A model generated the notes under the pieces. That model searched no databases. It was not told the DNA's origin and saw only the letters and a program-made list of their open reading frames with translations. Positions 17,178 to 26,884 of a stretch of 64,000 nt of DNA are shown piece after piece. The stretch's first letter is position 1, and every line of letters starts with the position of its first letter. The DNA lies in contig NZ_FNSK01000001.1 of the NCBI RefSeq assembly GCF_900105075.1, positions 2,369,001 to 2,433,000 on the forward strand, given 5' to 3'. The position numbers and the translations under genes are program-made. Source of the stretch: Rhodobacter sp. 24-YEA-8. Its GTDB lineage: Bacteria; Pseudomonadota; Alphaproteobacteria; Rhodobacterales; Rhodobacteraceae.

Positions 17178-17274
17178 GCCCGGCGTCGCCGCTGGTGCCC
17201 GAACCCTGAGCGCGGCACGGTCAGACATCACCCCTGGCCGGGGCACGAACCCGGCCATTTGCTCAGGATCTGCT

Positions 17275-17766
17275 ATGACCGCCTACGTTTCCGCCGCCCG
17301 CCTCACTGCTCTTTTCGCGGCCCTCAGCCTGTCACTCTCTCCGCTTGCCGCTGTTGCGCAAGAGCCGGCTGCGCCCGGCGAGGCAGCCCTGCCCGAAGCA
17401 GCGAGCGCAGCCGAGGCCCCCGCCACGACCGAAGATTATGTGGCCGCAGTGATCGCACGGATCAACAGCGTCAGGCTGAACACCGCGACACTGCGCGACG
17501 CCGGAATAACCGGTGACTTCACGACACGCGTCGCTTTTACCACCGGCGCCGATGGCCGCCTCGTTTCCAGTGCGGTCGCGGAAAGCTCGGGGCAACCGAT
17601 GTTCGACAATATCGCCATGGCCCAGATCCGCTCTGCCGAGCCTTTCCCGCTTTTCGCACCGGATATGGGGGATGCCGATCGCAGCTTCTCGATTCTCGTC
17701 ACCGGCAATATTCCCGCCCAGCCGGAGGCCCCCGCCGAAGAGGGAGCAGAGCCCCCGGCAGAGTAA
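17275..17766 (+). CDS. Periplasmic protein with TonB C-terminal-like domain
   Basis: A 163-residue secreted protein. A signal peptide (hydrophobic [20 protein letters not shown]) is followed by an Ala/Pro/Glu-rich linker. Then comes a domain of about 85 residues ([20 protein letters not shown] ... [16 protein letters not shown] ... SFSILV) with the pattern of the TonB/TolA C-terminal fold: helix, strand with G-rich turn, helix, strand. It ends in another Pro/Glu-rich tail. It has no N-terminal anchor and no ExbBD neighbours, so it is unlikely to be a working TonB. It lies on the opposite strand inside the ribosomal cluster, between rplO and rpmD. Function unknown. Confidence 0.7.
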   Translation: MTAYVSAARLTALFAALSLSLSPLAAVAQEPAAPGEAALPEAASAAEAPATTEDYVAAVIARINSVRLNTATLRDAGITGDFTTRVAFTTGADGRLVSSAVAESSGQPMFDNIAMAQIRSAEPFPLFAPDMGDADRSFSILVTGNIPAQPEAPAEEGAEPPAE

Positions 17767-17767
17767 C

Positions 17768-18748
17768 TCAGAGCCTGGCCAGCCAGTCGCACCAGACCGA
17801 GGGCGCGCTGCGGTCACGGGCGATGTCCTGGGCACGCAGCGCCATTTCCCGGATCCCGGCCCCGCCGGTCGCAAGACGCTCCATCGCGGTGGCCAGCGCC
17901 TCCGGGCTGGCGGGCGGCAGCAACAGCGCGGTGGCCGGGTCGACATAATCCCGCACCCCGAGCGAATCGGTGATCGCCAGCGGCACGCCCAGCAACTGCG
18001 CGCCAACCAGCGTGATATGGCCGTTGGGCGTGCGGCCTTCGCGCAGCGGCAACAGCATCCCCGCAGCCCCGCCGACCAGCCCCCAGGCCGAGGCCGCCGG
18101 CAAATTGGCGAAGGCCTTTACATTGGGCGGCAGCTCCAGCCCCGCAAGGTTATAGGGCCGCGCGATCACCACCAGCCGCAGATCAGGGCGCAGCCGCGCA
18201 GCCTGCATCAGCGTCGCATAGTCCCGCCCCTCGCCGCCAAGCGCGACCAGCCAGGGCTGATCGAAGGGTGCCTCCACCTCACCCGTGCGGGGCACCTCCA
18301 TCGCCCAGGGGAGGTAGGTGAAACGTTCCGGTGGCAGGCCGAAATGGCGCGCATAAAGGTCGCGCTCAAAATTCGAGAAGATGACGAATTCATCGACGCG
18401 GGACAGCGCGGCACGATAGGCGCGCAACTTCCGCCCCTGCGGCAGATCGGTAAAATTGAAGGCAAATGCGATATGCCTTATCCCTGCCCCGCAGCGTGAT
18501 CCTGGCCCTGCCAGCGCGGCCACACGCAATGTCGCGCCCGGCAAATGGCTGACCAGCACTGCATCTGACCGCTCCCGCGCAGCCCTGACCGCGCGCCGCG
18601 CTGCAGCCCATGAATTCAGCCGCAGCCCCCAGGAGCGGCTGCCCGGCGCGATGACATGGCATTCCGAACTCAGCCCCGGAATCTGGCAGAAAGGATCCGG
18701 GAAACGCCAGTCAGGCCCCATCAGTTCGGAAAAGTTCACCAGATGCAC
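17768..18748 (-). CDS. Glycosyltransferase-like protein
   Basis: A 326-residue protein resembling GT-B glycosyltransferases of group 1. The N-terminal half carries a nucleotide-fold pattern (DAVLVSHLPGATLRVAALAG). The C-terminal half has the donor-domain pattern VALGGEGRDYATLMQAARLRP, LRLVVIARPYNLAGLELPPNV, then NGHITLVGAQLLGVPLAITDS and DPATALLLPPASPEALA, which matches the E/G-x7-E donor region of such enzymes. No signal peptide. It converges tail to tail with the TonB-like gene, one base apart, and sits between rplO and the terminator after rpmD, so it interrupts the spc operon. Acceptor and sugar are unknown. Confidence 0.75.
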   Translation of the reverse strand: MHLVNFSELMGPDWRFPDPFCQIPGLSSECHVIAPGSRSWGLRLNSWAAARRAVRAARERSDAVLVSHLPGATLRVAALAGPGSRCGAGIRHIAFAFNFTDLPQGRKLRAYRAALSRVDEFVIFSNFERDLYARHFGLPPERFTYLPWAMEVPRTGEVEAPFDQPWLVALGGEGRDYATLMQAARLRPDLRLVVIARPYNLAGLELPPNVKAFANLPAASAWGLVGGAAGMLLPLREGRTPNGHITLVGAQLLGVPLAITDSLGVRDYVDPATALLLPPASPEALATAMERLATGGAGIREMALRAQDIARDRSAPSVWCDWLARL

Positions 18749-18800
18749 GCGCGGCCCTTTCGTAATGCGGCACCATCCTGGCGGCAGTGGCGCAAAAAGA

Positions 18801-18831
18801 AAACGCCCCGGTCGCGGGGACCGGGGCGTTT
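18801..18831 (-). terminator. Rho-independent terminator after rpmD
   Basis: A perfect 13-bp stem, AAACGCCCCGGTC/GACCGGGGCGTTT with a five-base loop, is followed on the minus strand by TTTCTTTTTG. It lies 19 bases after the rpmD stop and would end transcripts from the upstream ribosomal genes before the glycosyltransferase and rplO. Confidence 0.85.
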
Positions 18832-18849
18832 TCAGAACTCTTGCGAGGC

Positions 18850-19041
18850 TCAGCCGCGCTCTTCGATGATCTTCACAAGATGCGGGATCTTGTTGACCAT
18901 GCCGCGCACTGCCGGGGTATCTTCCAGCTCGCGGGTGCGGTTGATTTTGTTCAGGCCAAGACCGATGAGGGTTTGGGTCTGGATCGCCGGGCGGCGTGCA
19001 GCCGAGGCGTATTGCTGGACGACGATGGTTTTCTTAGCCAT
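18850..19041 (-). CDS. rpmD: 50S ribosomal protein L30
   Basis: A 63-residue L30 ([27 protein letters not shown] ... [13 protein letters not shown]), of normal length. It follows rpsE by five bases and is the last gene before a strong terminator, whereas rplO would be next in the canonical order. Confidence 0.97.
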   Translation of the reverse strand: MAKKTIVVQQYASAARRPAIQTQTLIGLGLNKINRTRELEDTPAVRGMVNKIPHLVKIIEERG

Positions 19042-19046
19042 TTCGA

Positions 19047-19607
19047 TCAGCCCTCCGCCGCTTCGGTTTCCGGCTTACGCAGGATCTCGGCGACTTTCTT
19101 GCCACGACGTGCCGCAACCGAACGCGGCGAGTTCTCTTTCGAGAGACCCTCAAACGTGGCGCGGATCATGTTATAGGGGTTCTGCGAGCCGAGCGACTTC
19201 GCAACAACGTCCTGCACACCGAGCATTTCGAAGACAGCGCGCATCGGGCCGCCGGCGATGATACCGGTACCTGCAACAGCGGTCCGCATCACGACTTTAC
19301 CAGCGCCGTGACGGCCCTCGATGTCGTGGTGAAGCGTGCGGGCGTCTTTCAGCTGCACACGGATCATCTGACGCTTGGCCTGCTCGGTGGCTTTACGAAC
19401 AGCCTCCGGCACTTCTTTCGCCTTGCCCTTGCCGAAACCGACGCGGCCGCGCTGGTCGCCGACGACGACGAGAGCTGCGAAGCCAAAGCGCTTACCGCCC
19501 TTGACGGTTTTCGACACGCGGTTGATCGCGACGAGGCGATCTGCGAATTCCGGGGTCTCTTCGCGACGGTCGTCACGACGCTCCCGGCGGTTATCACGTT
19601 CTGCCAT
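19047..19607 (-). CDS. rpsE: 30S ribosomal protein S5
   Basis: A 186-residue S5 with the double-stranded-RNA-binding-like N-domain ([35 protein letters not shown]) and the C-domain [22 protein letters not shown] segment and [17 protein letters not shown]. The N-terminus has a charged extension of arginines and aspartates. A 156-base gap, longer than its neighbours, separates it from rplR and contains a hairpin. Confidence 0.98.
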   Translation of the reverse strand: MAERDNRRERRDDRREETPEFADRLVAINRVSKTVKGGKRFGFAALVVVGDQRGRVGFGKGKAKEVPEAVRKATEQAKRQMIRVQLKDARTLHHDIEGRHGAGKVVMRTAVAGTGIIAGGPMRAVFEMLGVQDVVAKSLGSQNPYNMIRATFEGLSKENSPRSVAARRGKKVAEILRKPETEAAEG

Positions 19608-19720
19608 GTGACAGAGTCCTTTCCGTGAGTGGCACGGGCGAGCCGCGCCTGATTTGGTTCAATCCTGGTGAGATGCTGCCAGGCCCGGTTTCCCGAATGT
19701 GCAGCGCTCCCGGATCATCG

Positions 19721-19756
19721 GGGTGGCGCGGGGTAAGTAAAAACCCATCGCCACCC
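19721..19756 (-). other. Hairpin in the rplR-rpsE spacer
   Basis: An outer 8-bp stem GGGTGGCG/CGCCACCC encloses an inner GGGT/ACCC pair, starting eight bases after the rplR stop. No U-tract follows. It could be an attenuator, a processing site or a protein-binding site; the role is not known. Confidence 0.4.
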
Positions 19757-19763
19757 GCAGGGA

Positions 19764-20123
19764 TCAGAACTTCAGACCGCCTTCACGAGCAGCATCGGCC
19801 AGAGCCTTGATTTTGCCGTGGAAGAGGAAACCACCGCGGTCGAAGTAAACTTCTTCCACACCAGCTGCTTTGGCGCGTTCTGCAATCGCTGCACCCACTT
19901 TCGCGGCTGCTTCGACGTTGTTCTTGCCAACGACGCCCAGTTCTTTTTCCAGCGACGAGGCAGCTGCCAGGGTCACGCCCTTCACATCGTCGATCAGCTG
20001 AACGCTGATGTTCTTCGACGAGCGGTGAACGGAGAGACGCAGACGACCTGCATTCGCCGATTTGATTTTGTTCCGTACGCGCAAGCGGCGCTTCAGGAAC
20101 AGCTCTCGTTTGTTCAAAGCCAT
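19764..20123 (-). CDS. rplR: 50S ribosomal protein L18
   Basis: A 119-residue L18 that binds 5S rRNA, with [33 protein letters not shown] and the C-terminal [25 protein letters not shown]. Start and length are standard. It follows rplF by 11 bases. Confidence 0.98.
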   Translation of the reverse strand: MALNKRELFLKRRLRVRNKIKSANAGRLRLSVHRSSKNISVQLIDDVKGVTLAAASSLEKELGVVGKNNVEAAAKVGAAIAERAKAAGVEEVYFDRGGFLFHGKIKALADAAREGGLKF

Positions 20124-20134
20124 TTTTGCGCCCC

Positions 20135-20668
20135 TTACTTCTTCTTGCCTTCCTTGCGGAAGACGAACTCGCCCTTGTAGCGGATCCCTTTGCCCTTATA
20201 GGGCTCGGGACGCTTCCAGTTGCGGATGTTCGCTGCCACCTGGCCGACTTCCTGCTGATCGATGCCCTCGACGGTGATCTCGGTGGGCTTCGGGGTCGTA
20301 ACGGTGATCCCCTTCGGCACTTCGAAATTCACTTCATGCGAGAAGCCCAGAGACAGTTTCAGAACATTGCCAGCCATCGCCGCGCGATAACCAACGCCCT
20401 GGATTTCCATCTCTTTCTTGAAGCCGGTGGTCACACCGGTCACAAGATTTTCGATCATCGAACGCGACATGCCCCATTGCTGACGAGCAATTTTGGAAAG
20501 GCCACGCGGGGTGACTTTCACTTCATTGCCCTCAACAGTGACCGACACATTGTCGCCAGCGGTGAAGGAACGGGTGCCTTTCGGCCCCTTGACTTCGATG
20601 GTCTGGCCGGAGACGGACGCGGTAACGCCCTTCGCCAGCTCTACGGGTTTTTTGCCGATACGAGACAT
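20135..20668 (-). CDS. rplF: 50S ribosomal protein L6
   Basis: A 177-residue L6, starting [15 protein letters not shown] at 20668 with a GAGGGTTT-type site upstream. The two repeated alpha/beta domains are visible, the second with [20 protein letters not shown] and the C-terminal [17 protein letters not shown] segment ([17 protein letters not shown]). An open frame extends further upstream into rpsH but is not real coding. Confidence 0.98.
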   Translation of the reverse strand: MSRIGKKPVELAKGVTASVSGQTIEVKGPKGTRSFTAGDNVSVTVEGNEVKVTPRGLSKIARQQWGMSRSMIENLVTGVTTGFKKEMEIQGVGYRAAMAGNVLKLSLGFSHEVNFEVPKGITVTTPKPTEITVEGIDQQEVGQVAANIRNWKRPEPYKGKGIRYKGEFVFRKEGKKK

Positions 20669-20678
20669 TAAACCCTCC

Positions 20679-21077
20679 TCAGAACACGGTGCAAAGCACT
20701 TCGCCGCCAACATTGGCTGCGCGTGCATTTGCATCCGACAGAACGCCCTTCGGGGTCGAGACGATCGCGACGCCAAGGCCATTGCGGACCGAGGGAAGCT
20801 GCTCAACGCCCATATACACGCGACGGCCCGGCTTGGAGACCCGCTTCAATTCGCGGATGACCGGCTCGCCTTCGTAGTATTTCAGGCTGATGGTGAATTC
20901 GCCCTGACCATTCGAGGTCTCGGCTTTTTCATAACCGCGGATGTAACCTTCTGCGAGCAGCACGTCGAGGACGCGGGCGCGCAGGGTCGAAGCCGGGGTC
21001 GAAACCGTGGACTTGCCGCGCAGCGACGAGTTACGGATACGGGTCAGCATATCGCCGATGGGATCATTAACAGGCAT
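20679..21077 (-). CDS. rpsH: 30S ribosomal protein S8
   Basis: A 132-residue S8, with [13 protein letters not shown] at the start, the middle [32 protein letters not shown] and the final [10 protein letters not shown]8 nucleates the central domain of 16S rRNA and, in many bacteria, represses the spc operon by binding its mRNA near rplE; I did not model such a site here. Confidence 0.98.
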   Translation of the reverse strand: MPVNDPIGDMLTRIRNSSLRGKSTVSTPASTLRARVLDVLLAEGYIRGYEKAETSNGQGEFTISLKYYEGEPVIRELKRVSKPGRRVYMGVEQLPSVRNGLGVAIVSTPKGVLSDANARAANVGGEVLCTVF

Positions 21078-21089
21078 CTGCTCTCTCCC

Positions 21090-21395
21090 TTACCAGCTCG
21101 ACTTGACCATGCCCGGGATCTGGCCGAACGAGGCCAGGTCACGCAGCTTGATCCGCGACAGTTTCAGCTTACGGTAGTAAGCATGCGGACGACCCGTCAG
21201 CTGGCAACGGTTATGCATGCGCACGGCCGAGGAGTTGCGGGGCATCTCAGCCAGTTTCAGAGTCGCCGCAAAGCGCTCTTCAATCGGCTTCTCTTGATCA
21301 TTGATCACCGCCTTGAGTGCAGCGCGCTTGGTGGCGTGTTGTGCCACCAGCTTTTCGCGCTTCACTTCGCGGTTCACCATGGATTTCTTAGCCAT
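21090..21395 (-). CDS. rpsN: 30S ribosomal protein S14
   Basis: A 101-residue long-form S14 (zinc-free type) with [56 protein letters not shown] and the final KSSW. The CxxC pairs of the short zinc form are absent, as in most proteobacteria. Confidence 0.98.
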   Translation of the reverse strand: MAKKSMVNREVKREKLVAQHATKRAALKAVINDQEKPIEERFAATLKLAEMPRNSSAVRMHNRCQLTGRPHAYYRKLKLSRIKLRDLASFGQIPGMVKSSW

Positions 21396-21413
21396 GTTTC
21401 AGGTTCCTCGCGA

Positions 21414-21974
21414 TCAGGCCGTGAACGGCATGTTGAAATGCTTCAGCAGGGATTTTGCTTCGGCATCCGACTTGGCGTTCGTGCAGATGATGATGTCCAT
21501 ACCCAGAACTTCATCGACTTTGTCGAATTCGATTTCCGGGAAAACGATGTGCTCTTTCAGGCCCATGGCATAGTTGCCATTGCCGTCAAACGAGGTGCCT
21601 TTCACGCCGCGGAAGTCGCGGACGCGCGGCAGAGCCACGTTGATCAGACGATCAAGGAATTCATACATCTTGTCGCCGCGCAGCGTGACTTTGGTGCCGA
21701 GCGGCATCTCTTCACGAACGCGGAAGCCTGCGATGGATTTCTTGGCTTTGGTGATGACGGCCTTCTGGCCGGCGATCTGCGAAAGCTCCTCGGAGGCCTG
21801 CTTGACCTTCTTAGTGTCTTTCACCGCTTCACCAACGCCCATGTTCAGGACGATCTTTTCCAGACGCGGGATCTGCATGTCGTTCTTATAGGAGAATTCC
21901 TCCTTAAGAGCGGCGCGGATCTTGGTCTTGAACTCGGCCTTCAGACGCGGGGTATAGGTTGCTTTATCCGACAT
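21414..21974 (-). CDS. rplE: 50S ribosomal protein L5
   Basis: A 186-residue L5 that binds 5S rRNA. Landmarks are [39 protein letters not shown] and the final [25 protein letters not shown]. It overlaps the rplX stop by one base. Confidence 0.98.
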   Translation of the reverse strand: MSDKATYTPRLKAEFKTKIRAALKEEFSYKNDMQIPRLEKIVLNMGVGEAVKDTKKVKQASEELSQIAGQKAVITKAKKSIAGFRVREEMPLGTKVTLRGDKMYEFLDRLINVALPRVRDFRGVKGTSFDGNGNYAMGLKEHIVFPEIEFDKVDEVLGMDIIICTNAKSDAEAKSLLKHFNMPFTA

Positions 21975-22279
21975 CAGATAGCCTCCCCGGTGGTCTTGGC
22001 GAAGCGGATCTTCTTGCCGTCTTCCTCACGGAAGCCAACGCGGGTCGCTTTGCCGTTTTTGTCGAGCAGCGCGAGGTTCGACAGGTCGATCGGCATCGCT
22101 TTCGGGATGCGGCCGCCCTGGCTGCCTGCGGATTGCTTGGTGTGACGGATCGCGATGTTCACGCCATCAACCACAGCTTTGCCGGCTTTCGGCGAAACAG
22201 ACGAGATCTCGCCTTGCTTGCCCTTGTCCTTGCCGGTCAGAACGACGACGGTGTCGCCTTTTTTCAGCTTAGCAGCCAT
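21974..22279 (-). CDS. rplX: 50S ribosomal protein L24
   Basis: A 101-residue L24 with the KOW motif [22 protein letters not shown] and the segment [26 protein letters not shown]. It initiates 50S assembly by binding the 5' end of 23S rRNA. One base separates it from rplN. Confidence 0.98.
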   Translation of the reverse strand: MAAKLKKGDTVVVLTGKDKGKQGEISSVSPKAGKAVVDGVNIAIRHTKQSAGSQGGRIPKAMPIDLSNLALLDKNGKATRVGFREEDGKKIRFAKTTGEAI

Positions 22280-22280
22280 A

Positions 22281-22649
22281 TCACAGCACCTCCGGCGCCA
22301 GCGAGATGATCTTCATGAAGTTCTTCGCGCGCAGCTCACGAACCACCGGCCCGAAGATACGGGTACCGACCGGCTCGCCCTGGTTGTTCAGGATGACGGC
22401 AGCGTTGCGGTCGAAACGGATGGCGGTGCCATCTTCACGACGAACTTCTTTCGCGGTGCGAACGACGACGGCTTTACGCACGTCACCTTTCTTAACGCGA
22501 CCCTTAGGAATCGCCTCCTTGACCGACACCACGATGATGTCGCCCACGGATGCGTAGCGGCGGTGCGAGCCGCCCAGAACCTTGATGCACTGAACCCGGC
22601 GGGCGCCGGAGTTATCAGCTACATCCAGATTGGTCTGCATCTGGATCAT
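22281..22649 (-). CDS. rplN: 50S ribosomal protein L14
   Basis: A 122-residue L14, starting [27 protein letters not shown] and containing [19 protein letters not shown] and [25 protein letters not shown]. An 88-base spacer separates it from rpsQ. Confidence 0.99.
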   Translation of the reverse strand: MIQMQTNLDVADNSGARRVQCIKVLGGSHRRYASVGDIIVVSVKEAIPKGRVKKGDVRKAVVVRTAKEVRREDGTAIRFDRNAAVILNNQGEPVGTRIFGPVVRELRAKNFMKIISLAPEVL

Positions 22650-22737
22650 TTGGTTTCTCCCGACCTTCGGGGACAGCGATCAACCGCCCCGGGGTATCGC
22701 TCAGTTGTAGCTGAACGGTATGGAGAGGACTGATTGC

Positions 22738-22971
22738 TCAGGCCTCGACCACCACCGTCCAACGCTTCGTCTTCGAAATCGGCGCGCACTCTTCGATACG
22801 AACAGTGTCACCCACTTTGAATTTGTTTTCCGCGTCATGGGCGCGGTATTTCTTCGACTTACGGACCGTTTTCTGCAGCAGCGGGTGCTTGAAACGACGC
22901 TCGACCGAGACAGTGATGGTCTGCTCGTTCTTGTCGGAGGTCACGGTGCCAGTCAGGATGCGCTTCGGCAT
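22738..22971 (-). CDS. rpsQ: 30S ribosomal protein S17
   Basis: A 77-residue S17 of the OB-fold type: [32 protein letters not shown], then [32 protein letters not shown]. Standard length; 11 bases after rpmC. Confidence 0.98.
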   Translation of the reverse strand: MPKRILTGTVTSDKNEQTITVSVERRFKHPLLQKTVRKSKKYRAHDAENKFKVGDTVRIEECAPISKTKRWTVVVEA

Positions 22972-22982
22972 GGGTCTGATCC

Positions 22983-23183
22983 TTACTTCGCAGCTTCAGC
23001 GGCTTTTTGGCCGAGAACGGTTTTGATACGGGCCACTTCGCGGCGCACGGTGCGCATGCGGGCGGTGTTCTCAAGCTGGTTGGTCGCTTGCTGGAAGCGC
23101 AGATTGAAGGCTTCCTTCTTGAGCGCAACAAGGCTGTCACGCAGCTGGTCCGGGGTTTTCCCGGTCAGTTCTTTGGCGGTCAT
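22983..23183 (-). CDS. rpmC: 50S ribosomal protein L29
   Basis: A 66-residue L29 ([19 protein letters not shown], then [22 protein letters not shown]). I use the ATG at 23183; upstream codons in frame are non-coding. In the standard order it follows rplP within a few bases. Here about 790 bases, a foreign gene on the other strand and a terminator separate them, so rpmC heads a new transcription unit. Confidence 0.97.
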   Translation of the reverse strand: MTAKELTGKTPDQLRDSLVALKKEAFNLRFQQATNQLENTARMRTVRREVARIKTVLGQKAAEAAK

Positions 23184-23299
23184 TCGCCTTTTCCTTTTAC
23201 ATTCACCAGATGGCCCCGACATGTGGCCGGGTGACCTTTGACCTGGTGGATCAATGAAATATCAACGAATCCGAGTCGCCCCGGATCCGTGGATGGGGC

Positions 23300-23328
23300 C
23301 TGATACAGGAGCACCACCCAAAGGGCAA
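23300..23328 (-). promoter_or_regulatory. Predicted sigma70 promoter for rpmC-to-rpmD unit
   Basis: On the minus strand TTGCCC (23328-23323) and TATCAG (23305-23300) are exactly 17 bases apart, about 120 bases upstream of rpmC. It would drive rpmC through rpmD, a unit bounded by the terminators at 23916-23947 and 18801-18831. Between it and the opposite-strand gene at 23533 I see no further feature. Confidence 0.6.
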
Positions 23329-23532
23329 GAAAGAACTTCCGGCGGGCCCTTTGCCACCCCACTGGTGCGGATCCTCCCACGGATCGGCCAGAGATGGCCG
23401 TTCTCTCCCGCCGTCTCGGAAAGGTGAATACGCATCCGGGCCAACCGGGCGCATCCTTTGCGCACCGCAGGCTGCACCTGACTGCAGGTCGCCTGTCCGG
23501 CCGGTCGAATTCCTCTTTCGGGAGCCCTGATC

Positions 23533-23877
23533 ATGAAACCTTCACGCGTGACACTCGCCCTCGCCTGCCTACTGCTCAGCTCAGCGGGTATGGTGCGGGC
23601 CGAGACCGGAATGACGAAGATGACGCTCTATACCTATGACAATGACAAAGGCGCAGAAAGCAGCTGCTATGACGACTGCGCCACCAACTGGCCGCCCTAT
23701 CTCGCCAAAACCGGCGAAACCCTGGGCGAAGGCTGGACCATGACGGCGCGCAAAGATGGCGCCATGCAATGGGCCTATGACGGCAAGCCGGCCTATTTCT
23801 ATATCGGAGATAAAAAGGCAGGTGATGTGACCGGAGACGGCAAGGGTGGCGTCTGGCATGTCATCAGCACGGAATAG
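23533..23877 (+). CDS. Secreted repeat protein of the YxxxD (COG4315-like) type
   Basis: A 114-residue exported protein with a signal peptide ending MVRA-E. The mature part contains the motif family LYTYDNDKG...SCYDDCATNWPPYLA followed by MQWAYDGKPAYFYIGDKKAGDVTGD and GGVWHVI. This is the pattern of the predicted lipoprotein/secreted repeat family often annotated only as of unknown function. The two cysteines in SCYDDC may form a disulfide or bind a ligand. It lies on the plus strand between rpmC and rplP, so it interrupts the S10 operon. Function unknown; a pairing with cytochromes is sometimes seen elsewhere but not here. Confidence 0.8.
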   Translation: MKPSRVTLALACLLLSSAGMVRAETGMTKMTLYTYDNDKGAESSCYDDCATNWPPYLAKTGETLGEGWTMTARKDGAMQWAYDGKPAYFYIGDKKAGDVTGDGKGGVWHVISTE

Positions 23878-23915
23878 CGCCCGGTCAGACCACCGTTAAG
23901 CCATATCACACGGAA

Positions 23916-23947
23916 AAGGCCCCCGGCGATCTCCCGCCGGGGGCCTT
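23916..23947. terminator. Bidirectional terminator between rplP and the secreted repeat gene
   Basis: A perfect 12-bp stem AAGGCCCCCGGC/GCCGGGGGCCTT with an eight-base loop lies between two convergent genes. On the minus strand it is followed by TTTTCC, on the plus strand by CTGTTTCTGT. It would end the rplB-to-rplP transcript as well as that of the plus-strand gene. Confidence 0.82.
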
Positions 23948-23974
23948 CTGTTTCTGTCACGAAGATCTGGCAGA

Positions 23975-24388
23975 TTACCAGTCTTCGCGCGCCACGATGC
24001 GCGAGGTGACCGGCAGTTTCATCGCGCCGAGACGCAGGGCTTCACGAGCGATTTCCTCGTTCACACCGTCGATCTCGAACATGATGCGGCCGGGCTTCAC
24101 CTTGCAGGCCCAGTAATCGACCGAGCCCTTACCGGAACCCATCCGGACCTCGGTCGGCTTTGCCGAAACCGGGGTATCCGGGAAGATACGGATCCAGACA
24201 CGGCCCTGACGCTTCATGTGGCGGGTGATCGCGCGGCGGGCCGCTTCGATCTGCCGCGCTGTGACGCGCTCGGGTTCGGTCGATTTCAGAGCAAACGAGC
24301 CGAAGTTCAGGGTGGAGCCGCCTTTGGCTTCTCCCTTGATGCGGCCCTTGTGCATCTTGCGGAATTTAGTGCGCTTTGGTTGCAGCAT
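23975..24388 (-). CDS. rplP: 50S ribosomal protein L16
   Basis: A 137-residue L16: [41 protein letters not shown], then [25 protein letters not shown]. The residues of the 81RMGxG segment, site of arginine hydroxylation in some bacteria, are present. Immediately followed by a terminator rather than by rpmC. Confidence 0.98.
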   Translation of the reverse strand: MLQPKRTKFRKMHKGRIKGEAKGGSTLNFGSFALKSTEPERVTARQIEAARRAITRHMKRQGRVWIRIFPDTPVSAKPTEVRMGSGKGSVDYWACKVKPGRIMFEIDGVNEEIAREALRLGAMKLPVTSRIVAREDW

Positions 24389-24401
24389 TGTTCAATACTC
24401 C

Positions 24402-25127
24402 TCAGGCGCGCTCACGGTCGCCACGCTCACGGCGCGGACCGCGGGGTGCCGGAGCATCCGCTGCCTCTGCCAGGCGACGATCATGGGCTTGCGGATCATG
24501 CTCAAGGATTTCGCCTTTGAAGATCCAGACTTTGACGCCGATGATCCCATAGGGGGTTTCGGCCTCGCTCAGCGCATAGTCGATATCCGCGCGCAGGGTG
24601 TGCAGCGGCACACGGCCTTCACGGTACCATTCGGTACGCGCGATTTCCGCACCACCAAGACGACCAGCCACGTTCACACGGATGCCGAGGGCGCCCATGC
24701 GCATCGCGTTCTGCACGCCACGCTTCATCGCACGACGGAACGACACACGACGCTCCATCTGTTGTGCGATCGACTCGGCCACCAGCTGGGCATCGACTTC
24801 GGGCTTGCGCACTTCGACGATGTTCAGATGCAGGTCCGAGGCAGTGAACGCCGCGACCTTCTTGCGAAGCGTCTCGATGTCAGCGCCTTTTTTGCCGATG
24901 ATCACACCCGGACGCGCCGAGTAGATGGTCACGCGGCACTTGCGGTGCGGACGCTCGATGACGACTTTCGAGATGCCGGCCTGTTTGGCTTCCTTGTGGA
25001 TGAACTCACGGATGCGGAGATCTTCCAGAAGCAGGTTGCCGAAATCTTTCGACTCAGCGAACCAGCGGCTGTCCCAGGTACGGTTGACCTGAAGGCGCAT
25101 GCCGATCGGATTGACCTTCTGACCCAT
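24402..25127 (-). CDS. rpsC: 30S ribosomal protein S3
   Basis: A 241-residue S3 with the KH domain ([24 protein letters not shown]) and the C-terminal domain [21 protein letters not shown]. An Arg/Glu/Asp-rich tail closes it. The ATG at 25127 overlaps the TAA stop of rplV by one base, so the two are coupled; longer upstream frames are not real. Confidence 0.98.
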   Translation of the reverse strand: MGQKVNPIGMRLQVNRTWDSRWFAESKDFGNLLLEDLRIREFIHKEAKQAGISKVVIERPHRKCRVTIYSARPGVIIGKKGADIETLRKKVAAFTASDLHLNIVEVRKPEVDAQLVAESIAQQMERRVSFRRAMKRGVQNAMRMGALGIRVNVAGRLGGAEIARTEWYREGRVPLHTLRADIDYALSEAETPYGIIGVKVWIFKGEILEHDPQAHDRRLAEAADAPAPRGPRRERGDRERA

Positions 25128-25507
25128 TATGCCGACTCCCCGGACTGACGAACCTTGATGGTGATTTCGCTGAACGGCTTCATGATTTTGCCGAAGCGAC
25201 CACGAGCCCGCGGACGGCCCCGCTTCATCACCAGGTTCTTGCCGCACCAGGCTTCCGCCACGATCAGGTTGTCAACGTCGAGACCATGGTTGTTCTCGGC
25301 ATTGGCAATCGCGGATTGCAGGACTTTCTTCACTTCGCCAGCGATACGACGCTTGGAGAAGGTCAGATCGGCCAGAGCCTTGTCGACTTTCTTGCCGCGG
25401 ATCAGGCCCGCAACCAGATTCAGTTTCTGGGGCGAGGTGCGCAGCATACGTGCCACGGCCATCGCCTCATTATCCGCCACGCGGCGCGGATTCTTTTCCT
25501 TACCCAT
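25127..25507 (-). CDS. rplV: 50S ribosomal protein L22
   Basis: A 126-residue L22: [23 protein letters not shown], then [26 protein letters not shown] and the basic hairpin region [14 protein letters not shown] that lines the exit tunnel near the macrolide site. Standard length. Confidence 0.98.
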   Translation of the reverse strand: MGKEKNPRRVADNEAMAVARMLRTSPQKLNLVAGLIRGKKVDKALADLTFSKRRIAGEVKKVLQSAIANAENNHGLDVDNLIVAEAWCGKNLVMKRGRPRARGRFGKIMKPFSEITIKVRQSGESA

Positions 25508-25510
25508 GGC

Positions 25511-25789
25511 TTACTTCCTCTTGGCTTTTTTGTCGGCAGCATGCCCGTAATAGGTACGGGTCGGCGAATATTCACCGAATTTCTGGCCGATCATGTCCTC
25601 GGTCACCGCGACCGGAACGTGTTTTTTGCCGTTATAGACGCCGAAGGTAAGTCCGACGAATTGCGGCAGGATGGTGGAACGGCGCGACCAGATCTTGATC
25701 ACTTCGTTCTTGCCCGACGCGCGCGACGCTTCTGCCTTTTTCAGGACATAGCCATCGACAAACGGGCCTTTCCAGATGGAACGTGCCAT
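25511..25789 (-). CDS. rpsS: 30S ribosomal protein S19
   Basis: A 92-residue S19, starting [20 protein letters not shown], with [30 protein letters not shown] and [19 protein letters not shown]. Three bases separate it from rplV and from rplB on either side. Confidence 0.99.
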   Translation of the reverse strand: MARSIWKGPFVDGYVLKKAEASRASGKNEVIKIWSRRSTILPQFVGLTFGVYNGKKHVPVAVTEDMIGQKFGEYSPTRTYYGHAADKKAKRK

Positions 25790-25792
25790 GGA

Positions 25793-26632
25793 TCAGCGCC
25801 CTTTCTTCTTGGCGTGACGCGAGCGGACAATGTATTTGTCCGTCGTCGAGTTGGTGCGCGTACGGGCGCCCTTGGTGGGTTTGCCCCAGGGCGTGACCGG
25901 GTGACGACCACCGGAGGTCCGGCCTTCACCACCACCGTGCGGGTGGTCGATCGGGTTCATCGAGACGCCGCGGACAGTCGGGCGCACGCCCTTGTGGCGC
26001 ATACGACCGGCTTTACCGAAGTTCTGGTTCGAGTTGTCGGGGTTCGACACGGCACCGATGGTTGCCATGCATTCCTGACGGACCAGACGCAGTTCGCCCG
26101 ACGAGAGGCGGATCTGCGCATAGGAGCCGTCACGACCGACGAATTGTGCATAGGTGCCTGCGGCGCGTGCCAGCTGACCACCTTTGCCGGCTTTCAGTTC
26201 CACGTTGTGCACGATGGTACCGATCGGCATGCCCGAGAAAGGCATAGCATTGCCGGGCTTCACGTCGACTTTGGCGCCGGCGACAACCTGGTCACCAACA
26301 GCCAGACGCTGCGGCGCGAGGATATAGGCCTGCTCGCCGTCAGCATAGCGCACCAGCGCGATGAATGCGGTGCGGTTGGGGTCGTATTCGATCCGTTCAA
26401 CGGTCGCCGCGACATCCCATTTTGCGCGTTTGAAATCCACGATGCGGTAGAGGCGCTTTGCCCCGCCGCCCTGGTGGCGCACAGTAATCCGTCCGGTATT
26501 GTTCCGACCACCATGTTTACGCAGACCTTCGGTCAGCGCTTTAACAGGGCGGCCCTTCCACAGCTCCGAACGGTCGATCAGAACCAGCCCGCGCTGGCCT
26601 GGCGTCGTAGGTTTATAAGACCTGAGTGCCAT
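25793..26632 (-). CDS. rplB: 50S ribosomal protein L2
   Basis: A 279-residue L2 from the peptidyl-transferase region: [37 protein letters not shown], and the C-terminal [25 protein letters not shown] with the functional histidine. Upstream lies a terminator and a foreign gene instead of rplW. I found no convincing promoter in 26633-26780, so it may depend on read-through or on a non-consensus promoter. Confidence 0.99.
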   Translation of the reverse strand: MALRSYKPTTPGQRGLVLIDRSELWKGRPVKALTEGLRKHGGRNNTGRITVRHQGGGAKRLYRIVDFKRAKWDVAATVERIEYDPNRTAFIALVRYADGEQAYILAPQRLAVGDQVVAGAKVDVKPGNAMPFSGMPIGTIVHNVELKAGKGGQLARAAGTYAQFVGRDGSYAQIRLSSGELRLVRQECMATIGAVSNPDNSNQNFGKAGRMRHKGVRPTVRGVSMNPIDHPHGGGEGRTSGGRHPVTPWGKPTKGARTRTNSTTDKYIVRSRHAKKKGR

Positions 26633-26780
26633 GTTCTCTGTCTTCCGTTTGCTTCATGGGCCATAAGTGCCGCCCGCTGATCTTGCGATCTGAAGGTGGC
26701 TTTTCGGCCCGGGGTTAAGGGCTCCGAAGATCCCCGGCTGAGTTGCCTTGCCCCTTCTGGTGAAAGAGTTCGGCAAAACC

Positions 26781-26809
26781 AAAGACCCCCGGACGAATCC
26801 GGGGGCTTT
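26781..26809 (-). terminator. Terminator between the 170-residue secreted protein gene and rplB
   Basis: The stem CCCCCGGA/TCCGGGGG with loop CGAA, extended by AAAG/CTTT around one bulged base, lies about 75 bases after the 26885 stop. On the minus strand it is followed by GGTTTTG. Confidence 0.7.
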
Positions 26810-26884
26810 GGGATGGAGGGCTGGTAACAGAAAGAAGTTGGGGCGGCAACAGCTCTGTGCGCTTTTTCCGCGCCCCTGCCCTGC

